Source: Cytophagaceae bacterium | Lineage (GTDB): Bacteria > Bacteroidota > Bacteroidia > Cytophagales > Spirosomataceae | Direction: 5' to 3' | Assembly: GCA_027491315.1 (NCBI GenBank) | Contig: JAIXWL010000010.1 | Span: forward strand, 62,001 to 126,000 | DNA length: 64,000 nucleotides | Part shown: in pieces, positions 56,571-64,000 of the stretch | Numbering within the stretch: the first letter of the stretch is position 1 | Layout: each line of letters starts with the position of its first letter | Notes under the pieces: model-generated | Seen by the model: only the letters and a program-made list of their open reading frames with translations | Database searches by the model: none | What the model was told of the DNA's origin: nothing | Translations under genes and position numbers: made by a program

Positions 56571-57290
56571 ATGAAAACAAGATTCATTTTTTTACTCCTC
56601 ACCTTCCTATTACCAAGCATTTGCTGGTCACAAGGCAATTTAGAATCCTTCATTCAAGATGTTCAAAAAATAACTTGGAAGACACCTAAAGATAGTTTAC
56701 AAAAAATCATATCCTCTATGAATAACCATCCCAGCAACGACTATTACTATTGGTATTGGAATGCCTATGCACATTATATGGATTATTTCAATTATAAAAT
56801 ATCTATACCTGCCGAAGAGAAAAAAGCACAGTTATGCCTAGAAGAAGCCAGCAAATACTTAAGCAAAATACCCAAATCTAACTCTGAAACCCTGGCTTTG
56901 CAGTCGCTCATAGATGGCTTGAAACTCAATTTTACCAATGTCTTTTTATTGCCTATTAAAGCCGGAAAGGTGGGTAAATTAGCCGAAAGAGCCATCGAAT
57001 TAAATCCAAAAAATCCTCGTGCTTATTATGCATTAGCGATTTATGATTTTTATACCCCAAAAATGTATGGAGGTAGAAAAATCGTAGAATTAAATCTGAG
57101 CAAAGCCATTTCACTCCCTTTAAGCTCACCTGAAAACGCGAAGGAACCACAATGGGGAATCACGGAATCCTATTTATTCCTCATTCGATATCTAAAGGAA
57201 GAAAATCAAAAGGCTAAAGCATTACACTATTTGCAAGAGGCCAAAACCAAGTTTCCGAATAATACCTTATTTCTTCAGTATAAACTTTAA
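56571..57290 (+). CDS. Secreted TPR-repeat protein of the RiPP cluster
   Basis: A 239-aa protein with a signal peptide (FIFLLLTFLLPSICWSQ) and helical TPR-like repeats; the best is AERAIELNPKNPRAYYALAIYDFY at residues about 133-156 and ALHYLQEAKTKFPNNTLFLQY at the end. It is periplasmic by prediction. No enzyme motif is seen. Its place between YcaO and SagB with 3- and 4-nt gaps shows it is part of the operon, with a possible role in binding, export or immunity, which is inference. Confidence 0.75.
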   Translation: MKTRFIFLLLTFLLPSICWSQGNLESFIQDVQKITWKTPKDSLQKIISSMNNHPSNDYYYWYWNAYAHYMDYFNYKISIPAEEKKAQLCLEEASKYLSKIPKSNSETLALQSLIDGLKLNFTNVFLLPIKAGKVGKLAERAIELNPKNPRAYYALAIYDFYTPKMYGGRKIVELNLSKAISLPLSSPENAKEPQWGITESYLFLIRYLKEENQKAKALHYLQEAKTKFPNNTLFLQYKL

Positions 57291-57294
57291 CACC

Positions 57295-58125
57295 ATGGCA
57301 AAGGTCAGAAACCTATTATTTGAACCGTGCATTGCTGATGTTTCCTATGATTTTTTGGAACAAAGTAAACTTTATAGCTTTCAAGCTAAGGAATATGGTG
57401 AGCGACTTAATGCGGTTATGTCCAGTGACTATTTCATGAGACATATCAGTCAGCATAGCATTGAGTTGGGATTTTGTGAAGAATATGATTTATTGAAAAT
57501 GGATGAAATACCTCCTTTGGCGCAAGCCTTGAATCATTTAAATCGCCTAAGAAATAGCCAAAGAAATTACGACCAAATCAACAAAATATCTTTGCAAGAC
57601 CTTTCCCATTTTCTTCAGCTGAGCTATACCATAACCCAACGGTTTGACGCATCATTATTAATGCCTCCACGTAGAAATATACCATCCGGGGGAGGCTTAT
57701 ACCCTATCGATGTGTACCTCATAAACCAACATATTACCGAGCTTCCTTTAGGTGTCTTTATATACGACTTGTTTACCAATAAACTTAAATTATTGCATGC
57801 TTTTGACCTTCAAGAATCGCTAAATCAAGCATTAAATAAGACCCTGTTTGCTCAACAAAAAAATGATATAGATTATAGCCATGCCAGTGCATTTTTAGTT
57901 TTAGGGGCAGAATTAGAGAGATCTTGTTTCAAATACCTAGACAGAGGCATTCGCTGGGCTATCCTAGAGGCAGGAGAAATCGTGCAAGCCATGTATTTAG
58001 CAAGCGCATCTTTAGACCTGGGAAGTTGTGCTATCGGGGGATTCAATGATGAAGCCTTAGCTCAGTTAATCGGCTATCAAAATCCAAGTCAAATTACACT
58101 CTTAGCTCTAGCCTTAGGAAAATAA
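57295..58125 (+). CDS. SagB-type FMN-dependent azoline dehydrogenase (B protein)
   Basis: A 276-aa nitroreductase-fold protein that, in LAP systems, oxidises azolines to aromatic azoles with FMN. The key motif PPRRNIPSGGGLYPIDVYL lies at residues 124-142 and the C-terminal part has EAGEIVQAMYLASASLDLGS followed by GGFNDEALAQLIGY, as in SagB/McbC proteins. It starts 4 nt after the TPR gene. Its presence means the rings in the final product are likely oxidised to thiazoles or oxazoles. Confidence 0.88.
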   Translation: MAKVRNLLFEPCIADVSYDFLEQSKLYSFQAKEYGERLNAVMSSDYFMRHISQHSIELGFCEEYDLLKMDEIPPLAQALNHLNRLRNSQRNYDQINKISLQDLSHFLQLSYTITQRFDASLLMPPRRNIPSGGGLYPIDVYLINQHITELPLGVFIYDLFTNKLKLLHAFDLQESLNQALNKTLFAQQKNDIDYSHASAFLVLGAELERSCFKYLDRGIRWAILEAGEIVQAMYLASASLDLGSCAIGGFNDEALAQLIGYQNPSQITLLALALGK

Positions 58126-58126
58126 C

Positions 58127-59294
58127 ATGAGCTTACCTACTTAATCCTGACTTTAAGCTGATTTATCAGAAGGAAAGTTCTGAAGATCTGTTTTTTAAAC
58201 ATTCTTGGAAGGATTGTCTTATTCAAATCAGTCAATTAGAATGGGAAATACTATCCCATTTGGTCAAGCATCGAGATCAACATAAAACATTGGCTTACTT
58301 GAGGCAAAGTTATGAGGCAGATATTAACATCCTACATCAATTAATAGAGTATTCCCTAGAAATCGAATTACTGATTCCAGAGGAATCCTATGAAGCATAC
58401 TTGAACCAAAAGCATCAGAAGATTAAGCAAGGTATTTCAACTTGGAAAATGGGGGTTATTAAACTATTTTCTCTACTATCTATACCCATTGAATTCATTG
58501 GTAGTGGGAATCTACGATTTTATAAAATTGCCAAAATTCCATTGGAGAATACTTGGATCGAGGTTTTAGCAAAGAATTCTATCTTTCAATATGCCTTTAT
58601 TTCCCTGAATATAATTCTATTCACCATGGGTGTTTACCCAATAGTTAACAATGCACAATTTCTTCAGCAATGGCTATCGTTCGAATTATGGGGTGAAAGT
58701 TCGATGCTACTACCTTTTTTAATTGTCGGCTTATTAGTTACAAGCTTTTTACATGAACTAGCCCATTATACCACCTACTTGAGATATGGTGGAATGGTAG
58801 CAGATTTAGGGTTTTCTTGGGTACTAGGGTTCATTCCATTTATTCATATTACTACCAACTCGCTTCATTTCTGGGAAAATAATACCCATAAAAGAATCGT
58901 CATATTGGCAGGTATCCTACTAGACCTTTCCTTATTCTTGGGCATAAATTTTATTTTGAACTTGAATCTTGACAAAGTCTGGTTATCTCATTGGCAATTC
59001 TTACAAGGCTTTATTGCTTTCCGTGTTCTATTTAATAGTATTCCTTTTATCCCCGGAACAGATGGATATTTTTTAGTATCAGACTGGCTAAAAGAACCAG
59101 CTCTTTTTCATGAAGCTAGTCGCTCATTTCAAAAATTCAAATCGACCATCTTTCAAAGGGAAGCTAAAGAATTACGTACCAAAGACTATATCTACCTAGC
59201 CTATATCTTAATGAGCTATTGCTTTATTACAGCCTATTACTGCCTACTTGCTCTTTGGATAATCCTTCCCTATTTCATTAGTATTCTACCATGA
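58127..59294 (+). CDS. M50-type membrane metalloprotease with RRE/PqqD-like N-terminus; 5' end apparently frameshifted
   Basis: Open frame 58131-59294 gives 387 residues. The only standard start in that frame is TTG at 58260, but the 43 codons before it read as well-formed protein (NPDFKLIYQKESSEDLFF... to EWEILSHL) and continue in helical style, like a PqqD/RRE leader-binding domain. The ATG at 58127, 1 nt after SagB as expected in this operon, is in another frame and hits TAA after 5 codons; one extra base lies within about 58130-58142. The C-terminal part is a site-2-protease-like membrane enzyme: HELAH at 58752-58766 and NSIPFIPGTDGYF, with about five membrane segments. It may remove the leader or aid secretion. 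Confidence 0.72.
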
Positions 59295-61402
59295 AAAGAA
59301 TAAGTTTACTCCTTTGTTATTTAGCATTTTCAAACCTGTCCAATGCACAAACTGGAATTAAGGGAAGAATAATTGACCACTACCACCAAATTTATTTGGA
59401 AAATGTAAGCTTATATTTAATCCAAAATAAACTCAGCTCAATCAGCGATTCCACAGGCTCATTTGAATTCAAGCCATTAAACAAAGGACTTCCAGATACA
59501 TTAATTGTATCCATTCTAGGTTACAAAAAACGAATAATCCCCATCACGGATTATCTATTTAAAAACATTCAACTTGCCTTAGATAAGCCTAATGCGCTTT
59601 CAGAAATTAAAGTAAAAGCAAGTGTTCCTATGTCGGAAGATTTTGTAAATCAAAAATTAAATTTCTTAGATGTGGTATTAAATGCTTCCTCAAAAGCAGA
59701 CCCTCTATTGGCCGTACAATCCTCCACTGCTGCTAGTCCCTATGGAGAATCTGCCACCATCAGTTTTCGTGGCAGTAATCCCCAATTAAGCCAAATTTAT
59801 ATCAATGATATTCCCATACCTGAACCAGTCAAGTTCACCCAAATGTCGAGCATAGGAACTTTTAGCCTTATTCCCATCAATACGCTTAAAGATTTACTTA
59901 TTTTCCCAAGTAACCCTCCAATTGACCTGATGAATGCGAGCACCGGTGTCGTTCAAATTCAAACCATTGAATCATTCAATAAGCCAAAAGTCGAACTAGA
60001 TCTTAGCCTTGGACAAGCAGGTCTTTATTGGACTCCTTGGGTTAAAGGGAACAATGGAATAAGTGTTTTTGGGCATCATCAGTTTGGTACTTTATTAAAA
60101 CACCTTAACCCAAAGTCTTTTCTTGATTTGCCCCATTTTAATGAAAGTGATTGGGGAATAAATGCCCATTTTCAAACAAAAAACCTTTGGAGAATTAAGC
60201 TCTTTAATTTATTTATGACGGAAAAATATGCAAGTCTATTTCGGCATCCCTCCTATGAGGGTTTATTTACTTATCAAAAAACGAGACATGTTCAAACGAT
60301 CAATCTGTCGAAATTGCTTGAACGTGCTCAATGGACTTTCAAATTTGGACTGCATGAGTCTGACCAACAGGATAGCACAGGGAATTATGTATACCGACCT
60401 AAATCGATTCACATTTTCAGTGGCATCGATTTTCAATTATTTCCAAAAGAAAGTTGGACTATAAAAATGGGTTATCAATGGCTACAAGCCAAAACCAATT
60501 ACCAAATAAAAATTCCCTTTTATAACTTTGATTACCGACCACAATCACGTTTTATACCCTATTCCAATAAATCTCAACTATCACAACATGACCTTTTTAT
60601 CAGCAGTAACTATTCAATATCGAATTCATTTAGGATAGGCGCTGGCCTTAAACTCACACATTCTAGTCCTGAAAATTTATCACTTTTTTCGCATCAGCTT
60701 CACACAAGATGGTATATTCACGATTCTAAAACCTATACCAACCTAGCATGGAGCAAGCAAATAGCCAGTCTATTCCATACCGAAAAAGGTTACATCTGGG
60801 TCAATACCCAGCAATTATCATGGGATATTATTCATGAAAAAGAATTATCCAAATGGAGTTTTAATGCTTTTTATAAAACAGAAAAATCCGTCTTAAATGA
60901 AGGAAAAGCATGGGGAACAGAGTTAAACTACAGTCTTTTAAGGGCGAAATCAAAACATGAAATTGGCATTGGCAGCCATTGGAGTGAAATTCAAACAGGA
61001 TCTATTATTCAAAAATCCCCCTTCCAAATTCCCTATTTTTTGCGTACCCAATCACAATGGAAATGGCCTTGGTTTGATGTAAGTATCAGCCAAATCATCC
61101 GCTCGGGAAATTATTATAAATCTCTAGTAGCTTCTACATATGACCCTGACTTGAATATCCATATTCCACAATTTGAAAACGTGGCCAACAAGACTTTATC
61201 TCCCTATTGGAGGATGGATGCCATGATTAGTAAAATCATTCAAAAAACCGATAAATCTTCATGGATCATTTATTTGTCTGTCGGTAATATAGTCAACAAG
61301 GACAATGTTAGAGCCATGAATTACAACCAAGATTACCAATTTTCCTTTCAAGAATTTTACCAGAAAAGAATTTTCTATCTAGGCGTTCAACTGAGATGGT
61401 GA
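59291..61402 (+). CDS. TonB-dependent receptor of the RiPP cluster
   Basis: A 703-aa outer-membrane receptor with a signal peptide (LLLCYLAFSNLSNA), a carboxypeptidase-regulatory-like domain (residues about 20-95: DHYHQIYLENVSLYLIQNKL, SILGYKKRIIPI), a plug (ATISFRGSNPQLSQIYINDI, then ASTGVVQIQTIE) and a beta-barrel ending in FYLGVQLRW. It is shorter than SusC proteins and has no SusD partner, as in siderophore-type receptors. It overlaps the protease gene by 4 nt (ATGA), so it belongs to the RiPP operon. It could import the finished peptide, its metal complex, or mediate immunity. Confidence 0.88.
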   Translation: MKRISLLLCYLAFSNLSNAQTGIKGRIIDHYHQIYLENVSLYLIQNKLSSISDSTGSFEFKPLNKGLPDTLIVSILGYKKRIIPITDYLFKNIQLALDKPNALSEIKVKASVPMSEDFVNQKLNFLDVVLNASSKADPLLAVQSSTAASPYGESATISFRGSNPQLSQIYINDIPIPEPVKFTQMSSIGTFSLIPINTLKDLLIFPSNPPIDLMNASTGVVQIQTIESFNKPKVELDLSLGQAGLYWTPWVKGNNGISVFGHHQFGTLLKHLNPKSFLDLPHFNESDWGINAHFQTKNLWRIKLFNLFMTEKYASLFRHPSYEGLFTYQKTRHVQTINLSKLLERAQWTFKFGLHESDQQDSTGNYVYRPKSIHIFSGIDFQLFPKESWTIKMGYQWLQAKTNYQIKIPFYNFDYRPQSRFIPYSNKSQLSQHDLFISSNYSISNSFRIGAGLKLTHSSPENLSLFSHQLHTRWYIHDSKTYTNLAWSKQIASLFHTEKGYIWVNTQQLSWDIIHEKELSKWSFNAFYKTEKSVLNEGKAWGTELNYSLLRAKSKHEIGIGSHWSEIQTGSIIQKSPFQIPYFLRTQSQWKWPWFDVSISQIIRSGNYYKSLVASTYDPDLNIHIPQFENVANKTLSPYWRMDAMISKIIQKTDKSSWIIYLSVGNIVNKDNVRAMNYNQDYQFSFQEFYQKRIFYLGVQLRW

Positions 61403-61406
61403 AATA

Positions 61407-62129
61407 CTATTTGGCGTTCGAGTCGCGTAAAAACTGTTGTCTTGAAATATTTTCTTTGGGCAAAAACTCGTAGGCTTTTTTCCATTCCTTTTTCTTTAAA
61501 TCCCCATTTTTGATGGATTGAATGAAATTAATCCAAGCAAAAGGATTTGTTAAGGATAAAATAGGACTTGCATAAAATGTTCTGTTAGCCTGTGCAGCAA
61601 CCATTTGATCTGAGAAATTCCTGAAATTTGAGGAAGCTCCCATACCAGCTTGTAAGGCAAAAACATTGAGTTTGGATTGTTCCAAATTATTGGCCAAAAT
61701 ACCCCTTTGTTTCTCATCCCTTAAACGCATATTAAGAAACGCTTGCTTAAATTCCTCCTCAGAACTATGCGGAAAAACTTTTACTTCAGATAGTATCTTT
61801 GATTCCTCTGACAAGGAGATAATTGCTCTATGGACTTGGTCCGTATTTTTAGGAATGATGTAATATTTTTTTTGATAACCTACATATGTAAACACCAAAC
61901 TATCTCCGGGAAAAACATACATTTCCACCATACCAAAATTATCACTCAAAGCCCCTCTACCTGCCTTTGGATTATATACATAGGCTAAAGGTAAGTCTTC
62001 AGCTTTGGTTGCTGTAACTACCCTTCCTAGAAATAAAACCGTCTTATCTTGGCCTTGAGCCATAAGATCTTGACTGAGGCCTGCAACTAAAAAGAAAAGT
62101 CCCAATATGACTTGTTTGCAAATTTTCAT
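61407..62129 (-). CDS. Secreted protein with carboxypeptidase-regulatory-like domain, unknown function
   Basis: A 240-aa protein with a signal peptide (VILGLFFLVAGLSQDLMAQ). ATG 62129 is preferred; the frame runs up to 62168. Residues about 30-105 form a beta-sandwich of the regulatory-like type (AEDLPLAYVYNPKAGRGALS, YVFPGDSLVFTYVGY); the rest is helical and unrecognised (ILANNLEQSKLNVFALQAGM). It converges with the TonB receptor gene, only 4 nt apart, and is upstream of nothing on its strand here. Function unknown. Confidence 0.75.
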   Translation of the reverse strand: MKICKQVILGLFFLVAGLSQDLMAQGQDKTVLFLGRVVTATKAEDLPLAYVYNPKAGRGALSDNFGMVEMYVFPGDSLVFTYVGYQKKYYIIPKNTDQVHRAIISLSEESKILSEVKVFPHSSEEEFKQAFLNMRLRDEKQRGILANNLEQSKLNVFALQAGMGASSNFRNFSDQMVAAQANRTFYASPILSLTNPFAWINFIQSIKNGDLKKKEWKKAYEFLPKENISRQQFLRDSNAK

Positions 62130-62185
62130 TGAGCTGCAAATAATATTTTTATGTTTTAATTGATCCATTCCTAAACGAATGAAGC

Positions 62186-63016
62186 TTAAAATAATTTCAA
62201 AAAAGTAATAATAAATGGTATGGATAATAATAAACCATCAAATCGGTCTAAAAAACCACCATGCCCAGGAATTGTATTTGCAGAATCCTTGATATTAATG
62301 CTTCGCTTAAATAAAGATTCTACTAAATCACCATAAGTCCCTGCTACTACAATAATGCCTCCAATGGCAAACCATTCCCATACTTGGTAATTGGTAAAAT
62401 ATATGGAAATAAAATATGCTGCCAACATAGCACTCAATAATCCTCCTACCAAACCTTCCCAAGACTTTTTGGGAGAAACCCTTTCAAACAATTTAGTTTT
62501 ACCAAAATAAGTTCCAGCAAAATAAGCCCCAGAATCACTCGCCCATAATAAAAACAAACAACCCATAATAATGTTCGCATCATAAGCACCCGATCTCATA
62601 AAAGCCAATACGGTCAATAAGGCAAAGGGCAATGCCACATAAATTATTCCCAAAAAGGTAAAAGCAATATTCTGAAAAGGTTTTCCATCATTTGATTTAT
62701 ACAACTTGATAAAAAAGATAATGGTTAACAATGGCGATAGAATGTAATAATTATGGTAGCCTATCATCCCTTTTTCGATAAAAAATGTCAGTAAATGGAG
62801 AATAACCCCACAAAAGGTTCCATAAAAAGTCAAAGGTAAATTCCCTTCTAAACTTCCCACTAATTTATAAAATTCCAATTGAGCCAAAACACCTATCAAC
62901 AGGAATAATCCTAAAAAAGTATAGTCATTAAAATTGATACAAAATAGCAAAAATGGAACGGCAATCACCGCCGCAATAATCCTTTGCCATAAATTACTCA
63001 AATTGGACAAGCCCAT
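62186..63016 (-). CDS. cdsA: Phosphatidate cytidylyltransferase
   Basis: A 276-aa membrane enzyme that makes CDP-diacylglycerol from phosphatidate and CTP, the branch point of phospholipid synthesis. It has about eight membrane segments and the signature near the C-terminus KRSINIKDSANTIPGHGGFL followed by DRFDGLL, with SPKKSWEGLVGGLLSA before it. It lies 9 nt after the DUF2007 gene in an operon with it and the CPBP protease. Confidence 0.95.
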   Translation of the reverse strand: MGLSNLSNLWQRIIAAVIAVPFLLFCINFNDYTFLGLFLLIGVLAQLEFYKLVGSLEGNLPLTFYGTFCGVILHLLTFFIEKGMIGYHNYYILSPLLTIIFFIKLYKSNDGKPFQNIAFTFLGIIYVALPFALLTVLAFMRSGAYDANIIMGCLFLLWASDSGAYFAGTYFGKTKLFERVSPKKSWEGLVGGLLSAMLAAYFISIYFTNYQVWEWFAIGGIIVVAGTYGDLVESLFKRSINIKDSANTIPGHGGFLDRFDGLLLSIPFIITFLKLF

Positions 63017-63025
63017 AGGTTGATG

Positions 63026-63232
63026 TTAAATCTTGGTTTCAGCGATGGCTAATTTAGCCTGATCGACATGATCTTGGTGTACGTATAATTCAAATACCCC
63101 TAAATTGTAAGGGCTTATTTTCTTGTTAATTACCACGGCTGGAATTTCATAGCTATCAGCAAGCATCGACTTCAACAATTCCAAATCAATGCCATTTTGA
63201 GAAGAACCCAACAAAACCCAATCCTTGATCAT
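63026..63232 (-). CDS. DUF2007 domain protein
   Basis: A 68-aa protein from ATG 63232 (MIKDWVLLGSSQNGIDLELL). It has the short DUF2007 ferredoxin-like pattern: an opening strand, LKSMLADSYEIPAVVINK, and YELYVHQDHVDQAKLAIAE-like ending. The family is thought to act as a small signal-transducer-like protein of unknown function. It overlaps the end of the CPBP gene by 4 nt and lies just before cdsA. Confidence 0.8.
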   Translation of the reverse strand: MIKDWVLLGSSQNGIDLELLKSMLADSYEIPAVVINKKISPYNLGVFELYVHQDHVDQAKLAIAETKI

Positions 63233-63993
63233 ATTTCCTCTCTTTGTTGATACATTAAACGAATATAATAAATAAGAAACATCAATGAAATGGCCGCAGA
63301 CCACCAAGGAATCACGTCCCCTACTTGTTCAGGATCTAAATCAATCAACTTTTCTTGATGCAGGTATGATAAAGTTAATGTCCAAGCATTATTGAAAAAA
63401 TGCGCAAGAATAGGCAACCAAATATTCCTAAACCAAATGTACAGATAGCCAAAAAAAGCTCCTAAAAGCATCCTAGGAAGGAATCCATAAAATTGAAAAT
63501 GGATGAAACTGAAAATAGCCGCTGAAAGCCACACGGCCACATGAACATTGACTAGATATCGCTCCAAGAGATTTTGTAAAACACCACGAAAAAACAATTC
63601 CTCTCCAATAGCAGCCATACCAGCTATGACAGCAAGTGCTGTCAAAAAATCCATGGGTGTCTCAAAATGTAATAAAAACTTGGTCAAACGAGCCATATTA
63701 TCCTCTGAGGACCGCATCCATGTTTCTAATTCCTCATAACCTGCCGGAAGTATAATCGATTGATTCCATTCAATGATGTACTCCATCATGGGAATAGAAA
63801 CAATTAATGCAATAATCGACCATGAAAATATTCGCCAAGAAGGTGCCTCGAGTGGACTTAATTCATATAATGACTTTTTTTCTATAAATCTCAAATAAGC
63901 CCAAGAGCCTCCTACAAATGTAAATAAGGAAACAAACCATTGTAAGGCCATTATTCCCTTAAATGCACCATCGTATTTCTCGGGACTAGCCAT
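63229..63993 (-). CDS. CPBP family (CAAX-like) intramembrane metalloprotease
   Basis: A 254-aa membrane protein with about seven hydrophobic segments. The protease motifs are AIGEELFFRGVLQNLLER (EExxxR), FSFIHFQFYGF (second motif) and LAHFFNNAWTLTLSYL (HxxxN). Family members resemble Rce1 and work in membrane protein processing or self-immunity to peptides. Start is the ATG at 63993, so the gene is complete, although the window ends just upstream. It leads the operon with DUF2007 and cdsA. Confidence 0.9.
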   Translation of the reverse strand: MASPEKYDGAFKGIMALQWFVSLFTFVGGSWAYLRFIEKKSLYELSPLEAPSWRIFSWSIIALIVSIPMMEYIIEWNQSIILPAGYEELETWMRSSEDNMARLTKFLLHFETPMDFLTALAVIAGMAAIGEELFFRGVLQNLLERYLVNVHVAVWLSAAIFSFIHFQFYGFLPRMLLGAFFGYLYIWFRNIWLPILAHFFNNAWTLTLSYLHQEKLIDLDPEQVGDVIPWWSAAISLMFLIYYIRLMYQQREEI

Positions 63994-64000
63994 AAAATTC

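Noticed and set aside
58260-59294. Translation of the M50 protease from the TTG at 58260
   Set aside because: It would discard about 43 well-formed upstream codons and leave a 134-nt gap in an operon where other gaps are 1-4 nt; a frameshift explains it better.

Overview
The window is chromosomal DNA from a member of the Bacteroidota, most likely order Cytophagales (possibly a freshwater Spirosomataceae such as Aquirufa; the genus is a guess). The signs are AT-rich DNA, two SusC/SusD pairs, outer-membrane proteins with carboxypeptidase-regulatory-like N-termini, many short-spaced operons, and a housekeeping set (gyrB, purH, mutS, nadK, cdsA, ppk1) of Bacteroidota type. I saw no tRNA, rRNA, CRISPR array, insertion sequence or phage gene.

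Layout. 1-6.4 kb (minus): truncated CNT nucleoside transporter, ppk1, a 70-aa unknown, gyrB, purH. 6.5-16 kb: an accessory sugar region with a GH88 unsaturated-uronyl hydrolase and KduD-like dehydrogenase, an AT-rich two-gene cassette (DUF2188 plus a TIR/deoxyribosyltransferase-like protein), an AraC regulator divergent from a PhyH dioxygenase, a GH105-like hydrolase, and a PQQ-type sugar dehydrogenase fused to cytochrome c. 16-28 kb: SnoaL-like protein, LMW phosphatase/ArsC-like protein, lipid kinase, CBS protein, intradiol dioxygenase lipoprotein, SDR, PfkB kinase, xylose-isomerase-like TIM barrel, Gfo/Idh oxidoreductase, S9 and M13 peptidases. 28-37.6 kb: two SusC/SusD pairs. 37.8-42.4 kb: GntP transporter, sugar nucleotidyltransferase plus GHMP kinase, HGSNAT-like membrane protein. 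42.5-54 kb: truncated haemoglobin coupled to a vanadium-haloperoxidase-like lipoprotein, FAD amine-oxidase-like protein, alpha/beta hydrolase-CBS-nadK operon, mutS, GMC oxidoreductase with subunit 3, and pgeF.

The most interesting region is 54.2-61.4 kb, a compact RiPP cluster of the linear azol(in)e-containing peptide (LAP/TOMM) type. A 50-aa precursor missing from ordinary ORF lists has a Bacteroidota-type leader and a core of alternating Thr and Cys. It is followed by a SagC-like E1/RRE partner with a Cys4 zinc site, a YcaO cyclodehydratase ending in the azoline-type PxPxP motif, a secreted TPR protein, a SagB-type FMN dehydrogenase, an M50 membrane metalloprotease whose 5' end looks frameshifted, and a TonB-dependent receptor. 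All are on one strand with gaps of 1-4 nt or an overlap, apart from a terminator-like hairpin just after the precursor. The predicted product is a heavily heterocyclised Thr/Cys peptide. No ABC exporter is present, and the co-transcribed receptor suggests uptake, for example of a metal-binding peptide; that is inference.

61.4-64 kb (minus) returns to housekeeping: a carboxypeptidase-regulatory-like protein, cdsA, a DUF2007 protein and a CPBP membrane protease.
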